A DNA stretch of 36,121 nt from Amycolatopsis thailandensis (GCF_002234405.1 NZ_NMQT01000152.1:1-36121), one strand, 5' to 3'. Numbered from the stretch's first letter, positions 8,627-17,078 are shown. Program-made: numbers and translations. Notes: a model not told the origin generated them from the sequence alone.

Positions 8627-9094
8627 CTACCTCGGCCGAGCGCCCGAGAGGACCGCGTCCAGGCTGGGGAGCCACCGCTGCCGGGGATCGGGTTCCACGA
8701 GCCATTCCGCGTGGGCCTCGACGCGTCCGGAGTCGGCGGGCAGGGGGAGCAGTGCACCCCAGGCAAGCACCTCGACGTGCCGCGGCAGGGCGATCCGAGG
8801 CGGGATCAGCCCATCGGTCTCCGCCAGTACGGCGACGCGCGGACCCTGCTGGGTCAGCACGGTCATGGCAGGACCCTCGCAACCGGTCTCGGCGAGCCGG
8901 GCGACGACCTGATTGCCGTGGATCTTCGGCAGGGTCACCGCGCAGATGCCGTTCCCCAGTACGAGGAAGGGCTGCGTGCCACGCCATTTCAGCGACCAGC
9001 CGAAGAGCCGGCCGTAGAAGGCGTCGCCTCGGGGACGGATCGAATCCCGTGACGAGAGGGACTCGTCCGGAAGCACTTGCTGGTCCAGCGACAT
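8627..9094 (-). CDS. Conserved-type hypothetical protein
   Basis: A 155-residue soluble protein without signal peptide or membrane segment. Codon use is typical of the neighbours, ATG is preceded by GGAAGG about 9 nt away, and the opposite frames are poor, so the gene is real. Visible segments are FYGRLFGWSLKWRG, VLGNGICAVTLP, a central beta-rich part and the tail RWLPSLDAVLSG. I do not recognise a characterised family. It diverges from the TetR gene at 9183 and shares an 88-bp promoter region holding a GGCACTCAGTGTCAC palindrome, so that TetR protein probably controls it. Confidence 0.7.
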   Translation of the reverse strand: MSLDQQVLPDESLSSRDSIRPRGDAFYGRLFGWSLKWRGTQPFLVLGNGICAVTLPKIHGNQVVARLAETGCEGPAMTVLTQQGPRVAVLAETDGLIPPRIALPRHVEVLAWGALLPLPADSGRVEAHAEWLVEPDPRQRWLPSLDAVLSGARPR

Positions 9095-9140
9095 CGTCGG
9101 CGCCTTCCGAACGGCGGGTGGGGAGTCTCCTCAGCCTAAC

Positions 9141-9155
9141 GGCACTCAGTGTCAC
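9141..9155. promoter_or_regulatory. TetR operator, copy 1 (GGCACTCAGTGTCAC)
   Basis: An imperfect palindrome in the divergent promoter between the genes at 8627-9094 and 9183-9911. It matches the perfect palindrome at 9918-9932 at 13 of 14 aligned bases. The copies flank the TetR gene, which is the obvious binding protein (inference). Confidence 0.65.
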
Positions 9156-9182
9156 TAGCAAGTCTGCTGCTACCGTCCCGCT

Positions 9183-9911
9183 ATGACCGATTCGCCGCGC
9201 CGAGCGCCGGTGACCAGAGCCGGGGCGACTCCCGCGGGCAGGCGCCGCCTCCGTCGTGCGCTCGCCGCCGCGGCCGTGGACCTGTTCGTGGCCAAGGGAT
9301 ATGAAGCCACCACGGTGGACGAGATCGCCGCGGCCGCCGGGGTCGGTCGGCGCACGTTCTTCCGGTACTTCGACGCCAAGGACGACGTGCTCTTCGCCAA
9401 CCACGACGAGATCGTGGCCGAGATGGAGGAGACCTTCGCCGGCGCGGATCCGGAGCGTGAGCCGGTGGAGATGGCCTGCGCCGCTGTCAGCCTCGTCCTT
9501 GAGTCCTATGCTGCGGAACTCGACGTGTCGCTCAAGCGGTTCACGCTGACGCGGACGGTGCCTTCGTTGCGGGACAAAGAGGTCGCGACCGTCGACCGCT
9601 ATCAGCGCGTACTCGCCCGTTACCTGCGGGCGCGGTTCGCCGAACAGGGCGACGAGACGGCGAGCCTGCGGGCGGACGTGGCCGCCGCGGCGATCGCGGC
9701 CGCCAACAACCACGTGCTCCGGCGCTGGCTGCGCAGCGGCGGACAGGACGACATCACCGCGAGCGCGGCAGAAGCCTTCGCGCTGGTCATCGACGCTTTC
9801 CGGGTCGAACGGGCGTCGGTCGAGGAAACCACGGTGGTGGCCGTGATGACCACGGCGACACCCCTGCACGCCGTCATCGCCAAGGTGAACGCCGCCCTGA
9901 ACGAAAAGTAG
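9183..9911 (+). CDS. TetR family transcriptional regulator
   Basis: A 242-residue TetR-type regulator with a basic N-terminal tail (TPAGRRRLRRALAAAAV), then the helix-turn-helix VDEIAAAAGVGRRTFFRYF and a C-terminal effector domain of the MftR-like type. The ATG at 9183 gives a usual N-terminus; no strong ribosome binding site is seen. Two near-identical palindromes, at 9141-9155 upstream and 9918-9932 downstream, bracket the gene. This suggests autoregulation together with control of the divergent gene 8627-9094 and of the two-component pair starting at 9986. Confidence 0.9.
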   Translation: MTDSPRRAPVTRAGATPAGRRRLRRALAAAAVDLFVAKGYEATTVDEIAAAAGVGRRTFFRYFDAKDDVLFANHDEIVAEMEETFAGADPEREPVEMACAAVSLVLESYAAELDVSLKRFTLTRTVPSLRDKEVATVDRYQRVLARYLRARFAEQGDETASLRADVAAAAIAAANNHVLRRWLRSGGQDDITASAAEAFALVIDAFRVERASVEETTVVAVMTTATPLHAVIAKVNAALNEK

Positions 9912-9917
9912 GCCGAC

Positions 9918-9932
9918 TGGCACTCGGTGCCA
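9918..9932. promoter_or_regulatory. TetR operator, copy 2 (TGGCACTCGGTGCCA)
   Basis: A perfect 6-3-6 palindrome, 7 bp after the TetR stop codon and 54 bp before the histidine kinase start. The placement would let the TetR protein control the kinase-regulator operon (inference). Confidence 0.65.
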
Positions 9933-9985
9933 CGAACTGTGTCGACTACGCAGGGTGAGTCGATCCGAAGGTAGGGTCACACCTG

Positions 9986-11227
9986 ATGATCGACCGACAA
10001 CGCCTGCGGGCGTGGTGGGCCGCCCTGCGGTACACGGCCTTCACCGGAACCGACGCCCCGCCGAAGCGTTCGGCGGGGTTGCACTGGCTGCGCCTTCTCA
10101 CGATCGTCGGCTGGGCGTTCTGGTCGGGTTTCGTCACGTTCTCGACCATTTCGGTATTACCGCCCGCGAAGACGTTCAACGTGCTCGTCACCGTGCTGCC
10201 CTGCCTGCTCGCGGTGCGCTCGCCGCTGTGGGGATGGCGCCTGCTGATCGTCGGCATCGTGACCACCCCGATGACCCTGCCCGGTATCGCCGGCGCCTGG
10301 GGCTGGCATTGGGCGCCCGGCCTCGCGCTCACCGCGGCGCTCGTCTTCTACCTCGTGGGCGAGAGCAACGATCAGGCGGAACTGACCTGGGCGGGGCTGA
10401 TCTCGTTCGCCGCCGCGGCGCCCTTCGTCCGGGACTGGCGGGACGCGGCCCTGCTCGTGATGCTGGGCGGGATAGCGTTCTTCCTCGGCAACACGGTCCG
10501 CCAGCGCAGGCTCGCCGAAGAAGAACGCAGGGCGCAACAGGAACGACGGCTCGCCGAGGAGGCCAGGGCGGCTCTCCTGGAAGAGCGCGCGGGCATCGCG
10601 CGGGAGCTGCACGACGTCGTCGCGCACCACATGTCCGTTCTCGCGTTGCGGGCGGACTCGGCCCGGTTCCGGTTCGCCGATCCGGGCAAGAACGGTCGCG
10701 AAGCCGAGATCTGGCAGGAGTTCGCCGACCTCGCCGGAACCGCCCGTGAAGGCCTGACCGAACTGCGCAGACTGCTCGGAGTGCTCCGATCCGAGGATCA
10801 GGCCCTCCTGGTCGCGCCGCAGCCGGGGCTGGCCAGGGTGGTCGAACTCGTCGACGGGGTGAAGGCCGCCGGGACCGCGTGCGAGCTCGAGCTGCGCGGC
10901 GACCTCGACGCGGTCCCGGTCGGGGTCGCGTTGTCGGTGTTCCGGATCGCCCAGGAGGCGCTGAGCAACGCGATCCAGCACGCTCCCGGCGCGTCGATCT
11001 CCGTCGAACTCGCGGCAGGCAGGGAATCCGTCCGGTTGTTCATCGAGAACGGTCCCGGCGACAGTCCGAAGAGGACAGATCAGACAGGGGGCGGGCACGG
11101 TTTGGCCGGCATGCGGGAGCGGGCCGCTATGCTCGCCGCGCAGCTCGAGGTGGGGGAGAGGCCGGACGGTGGTTTCCTGGTCGCCCTGACCGTTCCACTC
11201 GATCCCGAAGGGCAAGCGAAACCGTGA
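9986..11227 (+). CDS. Two-component sensor histidine kinase (NarL/DesK type)
   Basis: A 413-residue membrane sensor kinase. Four or five hydrophobic segments fill residues 30-165 with almost no extracytoplasmic domain. An Arg/Glu-rich coiled coil (about 168-200) follows, then the HisKA_3 dimerisation motif ERAGIARELHDVVAHH with phospho-acceptor H209, and a GHKL ATPase domain with N-box QEALSNAIQHA and G-box GGGHGLAGMRERA. It is of the intramembrane-sensing type in which the signal is usually a membrane or envelope state. AAGGTAGGG lies 9 nt before the ATG. It overlaps the response regulator gene by 4 bp, so the pair is translationally coupled. Confidence 0.92.
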   Translation: MIDRQRLRAWWAALRYTAFTGTDAPPKRSAGLHWLRLLTIVGWAFWSGFVTFSTISVLPPAKTFNVLVTVLPCLLAVRSPLWGWRLLIVGIVTTPMTLPGIAGAWGWHWAPGLALTAALVFYLVGESNDQAELTWAGLISFAAAAPFVRDWRDAALLVMLGGIAFFLGNTVRQRRLAEEERRAQQERRLAEEARAALLEERAGIARELHDVVAHHMSVLALRADSARFRFADPGKNGREAEIWQEFADLAGTAREGLTELRRLLGVLRSEDQALLVAPQPGLARVVELVDGVKAAGTACELELRGDLDAVPVGVALSVFRIAQEALSNAIQHAPGASISVELAAGRESVRLFIENGPGDSPKRTDQTGGGHGLAGMRERAAMLAAQLEVGERPDGGFLVALTVPLDPEGQAKP

Positions 11228-11886
11228 TCTCGGTGGTCATCGCCGACGACCAGACCATGGTCAGGCAGAGTTTCCGTGCCGTGCTCGACGCGCAGGCCGA
11301 CATGCGGGTGGTCGGAGAAGCCGCGGACGGGACCACCGCCGTCGCGCTGTGCGCCGAACTCGAACCGGACGTCGTGCTGATGGACGTGCGCATGCCCGAA
11401 CTCGACGGGATCGAGGCGACCCGCCGGATCGTGGCGGGGCGGCAGGAAGTCCGTGTCCTGATTCTCACCACGTTCGACATCGACGAGTACGTGTTCGGCG
11501 GGCTGCGGGCGGGCGCCAGCGGGTTCCTGCTGAAGGACTCCCCGCTGGACGACCTGGTGACCGCGGTCAGAGTGGTCTCCGCGGGCAACGCGCTCTTCGC
11601 GCCCACGATCACCAGGCGACTGATCGGCGAGTTCACCCGCACCCACGCGTCCGCGCACACCGGCCACTCCCTCGTGGCCGAGCTGACCGCGCGTGAGACC
11701 GAGGTTCTCCGGCTGATCGCGCGCGGCCTTTCCAACGGGGAAATCGCCGAAGCGCTGGTGATCGTGGAACAGACGGCGAAATCCCACGTCAGCAGGGTGT
11801 TCGCGAAGCTCGGGGTGCGTGATCGCGCGCAGGCTGTCATGGTCGCGTACGAGGCGGGCCTCGTCGTTCCGGGCACCACGTCCTGA
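11224..11886 (+). CDS. Response regulator, NarL/LuxR family
   Basis: A 220-residue DNA-binding response regulator. The receiver domain has acidic pocket D8-D9, phospho-acceptor D54 in VVLMDVRMPELDG, and the conserved Lys in GFLLKDSP. The C-terminal LuxR-type helix-turn-helix is LTARETEVLRLIARGLSNGEIAEAL with recognition helix QTAKSHVSRVFAKLG. The GTG start overlaps the kinase stop (GTGA), so H209 of the kinase is the expected phosphodonor. Target genes cannot be read from the window. Confidence 0.93.
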   Translation: MISVVIADDQTMVRQSFRAVLDAQADMRVVGEAADGTTAVALCAELEPDVVLMDVRMPELDGIEATRRIVAGRQEVRVLILTTFDIDEYVFGGLRAGASGFLLKDSPLDDLVTAVRVVSAGNALFAPTITRRLIGEFTRTHASAHTGHSLVAELTARETEVLRLIARGLSNGEIAEALVIVEQTAKSHVSRVFAKLGVRDRAQAVMVAYEAGLVVPGTTS

Positions 11887-11900
11887 TACCGGGCGAGACT

Positions 11901-12860
11901 TCAGCCCTTGAGCTTCGTCCGAAGGTGTTCAGCGAGTCGCACGGATGCCTCGATCTCTTCCCGCCTGATCGACACGCTCTCGACGTTGATGCCGAACGGC
12001 ACGCCCAGGCCGCGGCAGTAGGACATCAGTTCGGTGGCCGCCGCGACGGCCACCTGATACGACGTTTCGAGGGTGTCGGTCGCGTGTCTGAGGTCGTTCT
12101 CGATCCACCGCGGTACGTCGACGCCCAGCCATCGCAGGAAGTCGAGGGTTTTCAACGATCCGCAGACCGAGAAGGTGAAGACGATCGGAACGGGCGCCTG
12201 TTCGCGTGCGACGCATTCGTAGTGGTAGTCGGAGACGAGGTTCTTCGCCGCGTTGATGTCGTAAACCACTTGGGTCACGAAGAACCGGCAACCGGCCTCT
12301 TGCTTCGCCAGCAGCCGCAGGTGTTCATCGTCCCGGCGGCTGTGACGTTCCGGAATCGCGACGCCGCCGAGTGACAAACCGGGGTTGGTGTCGCGCCGCA
12401 GCGCTTGGGCGTCCGCGAGTGACGTCATGGCGTCGACCTTGCTGGACGAGGCACCGACGAGAACCGTCATCACCCGCGCCGGGTCCTGGGCCGCCAACCA
12501 GGACCGCAGCTCCGACGGCGCGTACTTTCCGACCGCCCGATAGACGATGACCGGGGTCTGCCAACTCGCGAAGTTGTTCGCGAGGTAGTTCGCGGGGTCG
12601 AGGGTCGGCGAGAACGGGAATGGGCGCTGCGCCGGGTTTCGGGCCGCTTCGTCATCGATGTCGTAGAGGATCAGGCCGTCGAGCTTCAGAGGGCGCAAGC
12701 GAGCCATGGTGGCGTCGGCGATCTCTTGCACGCGATCGTGAGCGGTGGCCAGGCGTGGTGGTGTCAGGGAGAACAGCAGGAACTCACCCGCGGCACGGTC
12801 GATGAGGCGCACAAGGTCCATGAACGGACCGTAGCCGAAGCCGAAGAACCGGTGGCGCAC
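11901..12860 (-). CDS. Methylenetetrahydrofolate reductase-like protein
   Basis: About 319 residues resembling the MTHFR TIM-barrel family (FAD, 5,10-methylene-THF to 5-methyl-THF). Family-like segments include EFLLFSLTPPR near the N-terminus, LDGLILYDIDDEAARNP, LGGVAIPERHSRR, FFVTQVVYDINAAK, FTFSVCGS and GVPFGINVESVSIR. It belongs to the actinobacterial side branch and not to canonical MetF, so the substrate may differ. The start is uncertain: GTG 12860 is chosen because coding bias begins there; ATG 12821 and GTG 12890 are alternatives, and none has a clear ribosome binding site. It diverges from the glycosyltransferase gene at 12972 and is convergent with the response regulator. Confidence 0.82.
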   Translation of the reverse strand: MRHRFFGFGYGPFMDLVRLIDRAAGEFLLFSLTPPRLATAHDRVQEIADATMARLRPLKLDGLILYDIDDEAARNPAQRPFPFSPTLDPANYLANNFASWQTPVIVYRAVGKYAPSELRSWLAAQDPARVMTVLVGASSSKVDAMTSLADAQALRRDTNPGLSLGGVAIPERHSRRDDEHLRLLAKQEAGCRFFVTQVVYDINAAKNLVSDYHYECVAREQAPVPIVFTFSVCGSLKTLDFLRWLGVDVPRWIENDLRHATDTLETSYQVAVAAATELMSYCRGLGVPFGINVESVSIRREEIEASVRLAEHLRTKLKG

Positions 12861-12971
12861 GCCAGGTGCGACCCGGGTAGGGGGTCGCACGAGATCCGAT
12901 ACCGGGGTAGTGGCGCCGAAACTGGTCCCCAGGGCGATGTTTCCCGGTTCGCTTCCCGAGATCGTTTCCCC

Positions 12972-14153
12972 ATGAAGTGGTCGAAAGAGTTGCGTGCCAA
13001 CCCGGTGCCGGTCGTCGTCGGCGGGGCGATGACCGTGCTCGCCGTGGTCGCACTCGTCTGGTGGATTTCGGATACGCCGCTCGGCATCGATTCGGCGGTC
13101 TACCGGGCAGGCGGGTTCGCCGTACTCCGTGGGGAAAGCCTGTACTCACCGCTGCGCGCGCTTCCCGGCTGGGCACTGGATCTGCCGTTCACCTATCCAC
13201 CGTTCGCCGGGTTGCTCTTCACGTCGTTGACCGCTTTGCCCACCCAGCTGTGCTGGGGCCTGCTCGCACTGGCCGCGGCCCCGTCCCTCTACTTCGCACT
13301 TCGACCCTTCGCCGCCCGGACGCACCTGCCGGTTCTCCTGGTCGGTGCCTTCGCGCTGCAACCGGTGTGGCAGACCATCGGCCTCGGACAGGTCAATCTC
13401 GTGCTGATGGCCGCCGTGGTGGCGGACATGTTCCTCCTCCGCGATTCGCGCTTCCGCGGGATCGCGATCGGGATCGTCGCGGCGATCAAGCTGATCCCGC
13501 TGATCTTCATCGTCCATTTCCTCGTGGTCAGGCGGTTCGCCGACGCGGCCCGGGCGCTGGCTGTCTTCATCGGGGTGACGGCGTTCGCGATGGCCGTCCT
13601 TCCCGGAGATTCCTTGCGGTACTGGACCTCGGCGATCCTCAACGCCCATTTCGCCGCGACGAAGGGCTGGGTGGGGAACCAGTCATGGCAGGCCTTCGTC
13701 GCACGGACGATGCCGGACGGGACGGCGGCCACGGTGGTGATCGTGGCGTTCAGCGCGCTTTTCGCGGCGCTGGCGATGTGGCTCGTGCACCGGCTGCACC
13801 GCGTCGGTGACGATCGTGCCGCACTGCTGGTCACGGCAGGCTGTTCCCTGCTGCTCAGCCCGATCTCCTGGACGCACCACTGGGTCTGGGTGGTGCCGGC
13901 GCTCGGACTTCTCGCCGCCAGGGGACGTCGTGGGGGAGCGGTGGCGATCGCCGTCCTGTTCACGGGATGGACGGTCGCCGTCGTACCGGGCGGGGGAGGT
14001 GCCGAGCGTGACTGGACCTTCGTCGAGGCGGTCGTCGGCAACGCGTACTTGATCGTGCTCGTCGCCGCAGGACTCGCGTGTCACCTTCGATTCTTCAAAA
14101 TGTATAACGGCCTATACGGCACGACGAATACGAAAAACGACGTCAACCTTTAG
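12972..14153 (+). CDS. Glycosyltransferase 87 family membrane protein
   Basis: A 393-residue integral membrane protein with about ten hydrophobic segments. The N-terminal loop GIDSAVYRAGGFAVLRGESLY after the first segment, with the acidic residue typical of GT-C enzymes, and the following FTYPPFAGLLF match the GT87 (DUF2029) family of polyprenyl-phosphate-mannose-dependent alpha-mannosyltransferases, which act on lipoglycans and glycolipids. HHWVW near residue 303 fits as well. The ATG at 12972 begins a short cytoplasmic tail before the first membrane segment; the frame is open upstream to 12726 but overlaps the opposite gene. The last 20 codons are AT-rich and overlap the epoxide hydrolase gene tail-to-tail by 11 bp. 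Confidence 0.87.
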   Translation: MKWSKELRANPVPVVVGGAMTVLAVVALVWWISDTPLGIDSAVYRAGGFAVLRGESLYSPLRALPGWALDLPFTYPPFAGLLFTSLTALPTQLCWGLLALAAAPSLYFALRPFAARTHLPVLLVGAFALQPVWQTIGLGQVNLVLMAAVVADMFLLRDSRFRGIAIGIVAAIKLIPLIFIVHFLVVRRFADAARALAVFIGVTAFAMAVLPGDSLRYWTSAILNAHFAATKGWVGNQSWQAFVARTMPDGTAATVVIVAFSALFAALAMWLVHRLHRVGDDRAALLVTAGCSLLLSPISWTHHWVWVVPALGLLAARGRRGGAVAIAVLFTGWTVAVVPGGGGAERDWTFVEAVVGNAYLIVLVAAGLACHLRFFKMYNGLYGTTNTKNDVNL

Positions 14154-15243
14154 ACAAACACTCATCGACAAGAGACGAGAAGAAGGTCCGTACGTCTTCG
14201 GCGAGCAGGTCCGGCACTTCCATCGCGGCGAAGTGGCCGCCGCGTTCGAACTCCGACCAGTGCCTGACGTCGTAGAGTCGCTCGGCCAGTGGGCGCACCG
14301 ATCGGGTGATGTCGTGCGGGAAGACGGCCACACCGAGCGGTACGCGGCAAGGCGCGCTCCCTCTCGGTGCGTCGTGGTGCAGCCGCGCGGAGGAGGCCGC
14401 GGTAGCGGTCAGCCAGTACAGCGAGACGTCGGTGAGCATGCGGTCGTCGCTGACCGGCGAACGAGGGTCGGTCCACTGTGCGAAGCGTTCGGCGATCCAG
14501 GCCAGCTGGCCGACCGGCGAGTCGGTCAGCGCATAACCGATGGTCTGCGGGGTGGCGGCCTGAAGTGCTTGGTACGGCGGGCGATTCGCCATCAGCTGCC
14601 GGACCTTGTCCAGCCGGGCTTCGTCCTCTTCGGACAGTTCGACGCCGGCGTCCGGATCCGGCCTGGTCGGCAGGTAGTTCACGTGCACCCCGACGACCTG
14701 CTCGGGCGCCACCGCGCCGAGCGCCATCGAGATCCCCGAACCGAAGTCACCACCCTGTGCTCCGTAGCGCTCGTAACCGAGGCGGCGCATCAGTTCGGCC
14801 CAGGCCCGGGCGATCCGGTCGATGCTCCAGCCGCGTTCGTGGGTCGGACCGGAGAAGCCGTAACCGGGGATGGACGGGATCACCAGGTGGAAGTCGCGTG
14901 ACAGCGGCTCGATCACGTCGAGGAACTCCAGGAAGGAGCCGGGCCAGCCGTGGGTGAGGATCAGCGCGAGCGCGTCCGGGTTCGTGGACCGGACGTGGAC
15001 GAAGTGGATGTTCTGGCCTTCGACCTCGGTGGTGAAGTGCGGGAGCTCGTTGAGTTCGGCTTCGTGGGCGCGCCAGTCGTACCCGGTGCGCCACCGCTCG
15101 GCCAGCTCTCTGAGTCGTGCCAGCGGGAAGCCGTAGTCCCAGCCGGCGTCGGCGACCTCGTTCGGCCAGCGGGTGCGGGAAAGCCGGTCGTTCAAGTCGT
15201 CGAGGTCGGCTTGGGGGATTTCGATGCGGAAGGGTTTGATCAA
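14143..15243 (-). CDS. Epoxide hydrolase (microsomal EPHX1-like)
   Basis: A 366-residue alpha/beta hydrolase with the N-terminal EHN domain. It starts IKPFRIEIPQADLDDL and includes TRWPNE and DWR. The oxyanion-hole motif HGWPG is at 98-102, the nucleophile D166 is in GAQGGDFGS, and the catalytic H337 is in GGHFAAMEVP. The reaction is the opening of epoxides to diols through a covalent ester. I chose TTG 15243 because GGAG lies 9 nt upstream; TTG 15273 is the next in-frame option. It diverges from a MarR regulator, with a palindrome-rich operator between them, so the pair is probably an inducible detoxification unit. Confidence 0.9.
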   Translation of the reverse strand: MIKPFRIEIPQADLDDLNDRLSRTRWPNEVADAGWDYGFPLARLRELAERWRTGYDWRAHEAELNELPHFTTEVEGQNIHFVHVRSTNPDALALILTHGWPGSFLEFLDVIEPLSRDFHLVIPSIPGYGFSGPTHERGWSIDRIARAWAELMRRLGYERYGAQGGDFGSGISMALGAVAPEQVVGVHVNYLPTRPDPDAGVELSEEDEARLDKVRQLMANRPPYQALQAATPQTIGYALTDSPVGQLAWIAERFAQWTDPRSPVSDDRMLTDVSLYWLTATAASSARLHHDAPRGSAPCRVPLGVAVFPHDITRSVRPLAERLYDVRHWSEFERGGHFAAMEVPDLLAEDVRTFFSSLVDECLSKG

Positions 15244-15275
15244 GATCCGGCGCTCCAGTCGATCATTTGGCAACT

Positions 15276-15329
15276 AAACGTTTGTGTTCCCAACGATAAA
15301 GCAATCGTTCGGGAACCCAACGATTCGTT
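15276..15329. promoter_or_regulatory. MarR operator region between epoxide hydrolase and marR-type gene
   Basis: Three palindromes built on AACGAT/ATCGTT: AAACGTTT at 15276-15283; GTTCCCAACGAT (15286-15297) opposite ATCGTT-C-GGGAAC (15304-15316); and AACGATTCGTT at 15319-15329. They fill the space between the two divergent starts, as expected for MarR autoregulation plus control of the hydrolase gene. Confidence 0.7.
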
Positions 15330-15340
15330 AGACTCGTCAC

Positions 15341-15805
15341 ATGGAGAACTTTTCGGAAGAGCCGCACGCCAGGTGGCAGGAGTTGCCCAGCTGGCTGCTC
15401 ACCCAGACCGCGAACCACGCGCATCGTCTGGTGACCGACGGGTTCTCCGCCGTCGACGCCCGTGGCTATCACTTCCGGGTGCTGGCGACGTTGGACGAGT
15501 TCGGGCCTGCCAGCCAGGCGACACTGGGCCGCCGCAGCGGCATCCACGTGAGCGAGATGGTCGCGACGATCAACGAGCTCGCCGAGCGCGACCTGGTCGA
15601 ACGCGCCCCGGATCCGGCCGATCGGCGGCGCAACGTCATCTCGCTGACGGCCGCGGGCAAGCGGCAGCTCCGGCGACTGGAAAAGCAGCTGGCCGAGCGT
15701 CAGGACGAACTGCTGGCGCCGTTGTCGGCCGATGAGCGGGAGCGGCTGGCCGCGCTGCTCACGAAGCTGCTGGAGCACCACGACCGGCAAGCCAGGGAGG
15801 GCTGA
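15341..15805 (+). CDS. MarR family transcriptional regulator
   Basis: A 154-residue winged-helix regulator. The helix-turn-helix runs through ATLGRRSGIHVSEMVATINEL, and the wing is APDPADRRRNVISLTAAGK, with the Asp/Arg pattern DPADRR characteristic of MarR. The C-terminal helices for dimerisation are Leu/Glu-rich. No strong ribosome binding site precedes the ATG. It diverges from the epoxide hydrolase gene and probably represses it and itself; the ligand is probably an aromatic or epoxide-related compound (inference). Confidence 0.9.
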   Translation: MENFSEEPHARWQELPSWLLTQTANHAHRLVTDGFSAVDARGYHFRVLATLDEFGPASQATLGRRSGIHVSEMVATINELAERDLVERAPDPADRRRNVISLTAAGKRQLRRLEKQLAERQDELLAPLSADERERLAALLTKLLEHHDRQAREG

Positions 15806-16147
15806 AGGCGTCCTTCGCCACGTCAGACGAGGTGAGAGGCCCCTTCGCTCCTTCTGCCGTGGCCAGGGACCGTGCGGCTTGCCATCCGGGGCGAGGGGTG
15901 TGTGGATTTCGGGTCATCCAACGCCCAGAAGCCACGTGGTTATTTGAGGGGTAGGGCAAAGGTGTCCTGTCGGGTGTCAGGTCCGTGACTGTGACGACCG
16001 GGGTGAAGAGGACTTTCCCCGCGTCGCATGAGCGGAAAGTCCCCTTCACCTCGGGGCTTGCGGTGGTCGTGGGGTGACGGAGGCCCGGAGGTGTCGCGAA
16101 AGCCACTTTCGGAACACCTGATGTCTCGAAAGTGGCTTTCGCGACAC
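15804..16147. repeat. Cluster of dispersed hairpin repeats
   Basis: The stretch 15806-16199 holds no credible gene. It contains GAAGGCGTCCTTC at 15804-15816; a hairpin pairing GGTGAAGAGGACTTTCC (16002-16018) with GGAAAGTCCCCTTCACC (16034-16050); and a perfect 21-bp inverted repeat starting GTGTCGCGAAAGCC (16091-16111 with 16127-16147, 15-nt loop). All have relatives at 1-90 and 31443-31655. They may end transcription of the convergent MarR and LysR genes. Confidence 0.75.
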
Positions 16148-16199
16148 CCGAGGCCGACGTGCGGACGAGCGACACAACACGCCACATTTGCCTCACCCC

Positions 16200-17078
16200 T
16201 CAACAGAAGCCCTGAACCGACGCGAGAAACGCCTGGCGGGCGTCGGAAGTGCTGTGCTGCGGCCAAAGCGCCTGAAGAGGTACGTGCACTTCCGGCCGTA
16301 GCGCGATGACCTGGACCGCGCCGCCCGCGGCCGGTCCGGGCGAGGCGGTCACGAAGGCGACACCGTCGCTGTCGAGTACGGCGGTGACCGGTGGGGTCCC
16401 CTGGATCGGGTTGCGGCGGACGCGGGGCTCGAATCCCGCGTCGCGGCAGAGGTTGACGAGCAGATCGGTGTACCCGGACCGGCCGGGATTTCCCCAGACG
16501 ATGATCTCCTCGCCGTCGAGGTCACTGAGGGCGAGATCGTCCCGCCCGGCCAGGCGGTGGCCCGCGGCGACGGCGACGTTGAGTCGCTGCCGGATCAACG
16601 TGGTGCCGACCAGGCCGTGCGCGAGGGTCAGCGCGCGGCCGAGGCCGAGGTCGAGTTGGCCGCCGAGCAGCTGTGCGACGAGTTCGTCGGGGTAGCGCTG
16701 GTTGACGTCGATGATCAGCTCGGGGTCGGTGTGGTGTTTGCGCAGCAGCGCGGTGACTTCGTCTCCGGTGACGGCGGGGGTGTGGCCGACGCGGAGTCGT
16801 TCCGGTTCGCTCCGGCCGATGCGCCGGGCGCGCTGGACGGCGGAGTCGGCGATGCCGTGCAGGAGGTGGGCGTCGTCGATCAGGGCCTGTCCGGCGGGGA
16901 GGACGGTGACCCCGGTGGCGCTCCGCTCGAGCAGGGGGACGCCTACTTCCCGTTCGAGCGTGCGCACCGAGGTCGACAGCGCCTGCTGGCTCAGGTGCAG
17001 CCGGGCCGCCGCGCGGGTGAAGCTGCCTTCTTCGGCGACGGCGATGAGGTGGTTCAGCTTGTACAGATCCAGGCCCAC
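16200..17078 (-). CDS. LysR family transcriptional regulator
   Basis: A 292-residue LysR-type regulator. The winged helix-turn-helix at about residues 5-60 contains FTRAAARLHLSQQALSTSVRTLEREVG and PLLERS. The periplasmic-binding-like effector domain runs from about residue 92 to the end. The start is GTG 17078, which puts the helix-turn-helix at the standard distance. It lies 51 bp downstream of the SDR gene on the same strand, so the two may be co-transcribed. That is unlike the usual divergent LysR layout; a possible binding site lies upstream of the SDR gene at 17918-17968. Confidence 0.9.
   Translation of the reverse strand: MGLDLYKLNHLIAVAEEGSFTRAAARLHLSQQALSTSVRTLEREVGVPLLERSATGVTVLPAGQALIDDAHLLHGIADSAVQRARRIGRSEPERLRVGHTPAVTGDEVTALLRKHHTDPELIIDVNQRYPDELVAQLLGGQLDLGLGRALTLAHGLVGTTLIRQRLNVAVAAGHRLAGRDDLALSDLDGEEIIVWGNPGRSGYTDLLVNLCRDAGFEPRVRRNPIQGTPPVTAVLDSDGVAFVTASPGPAAGGAVQVIALRPEVHVPLQALWPQHSTSDARQAFLASVQGFC

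Noticed and set aside
12726..12971. N-terminal extension of the GT87-type protein
   Set aside because: It overlaps the opposite MTHFR-like gene; the membrane protein begins naturally at ATG 12972.
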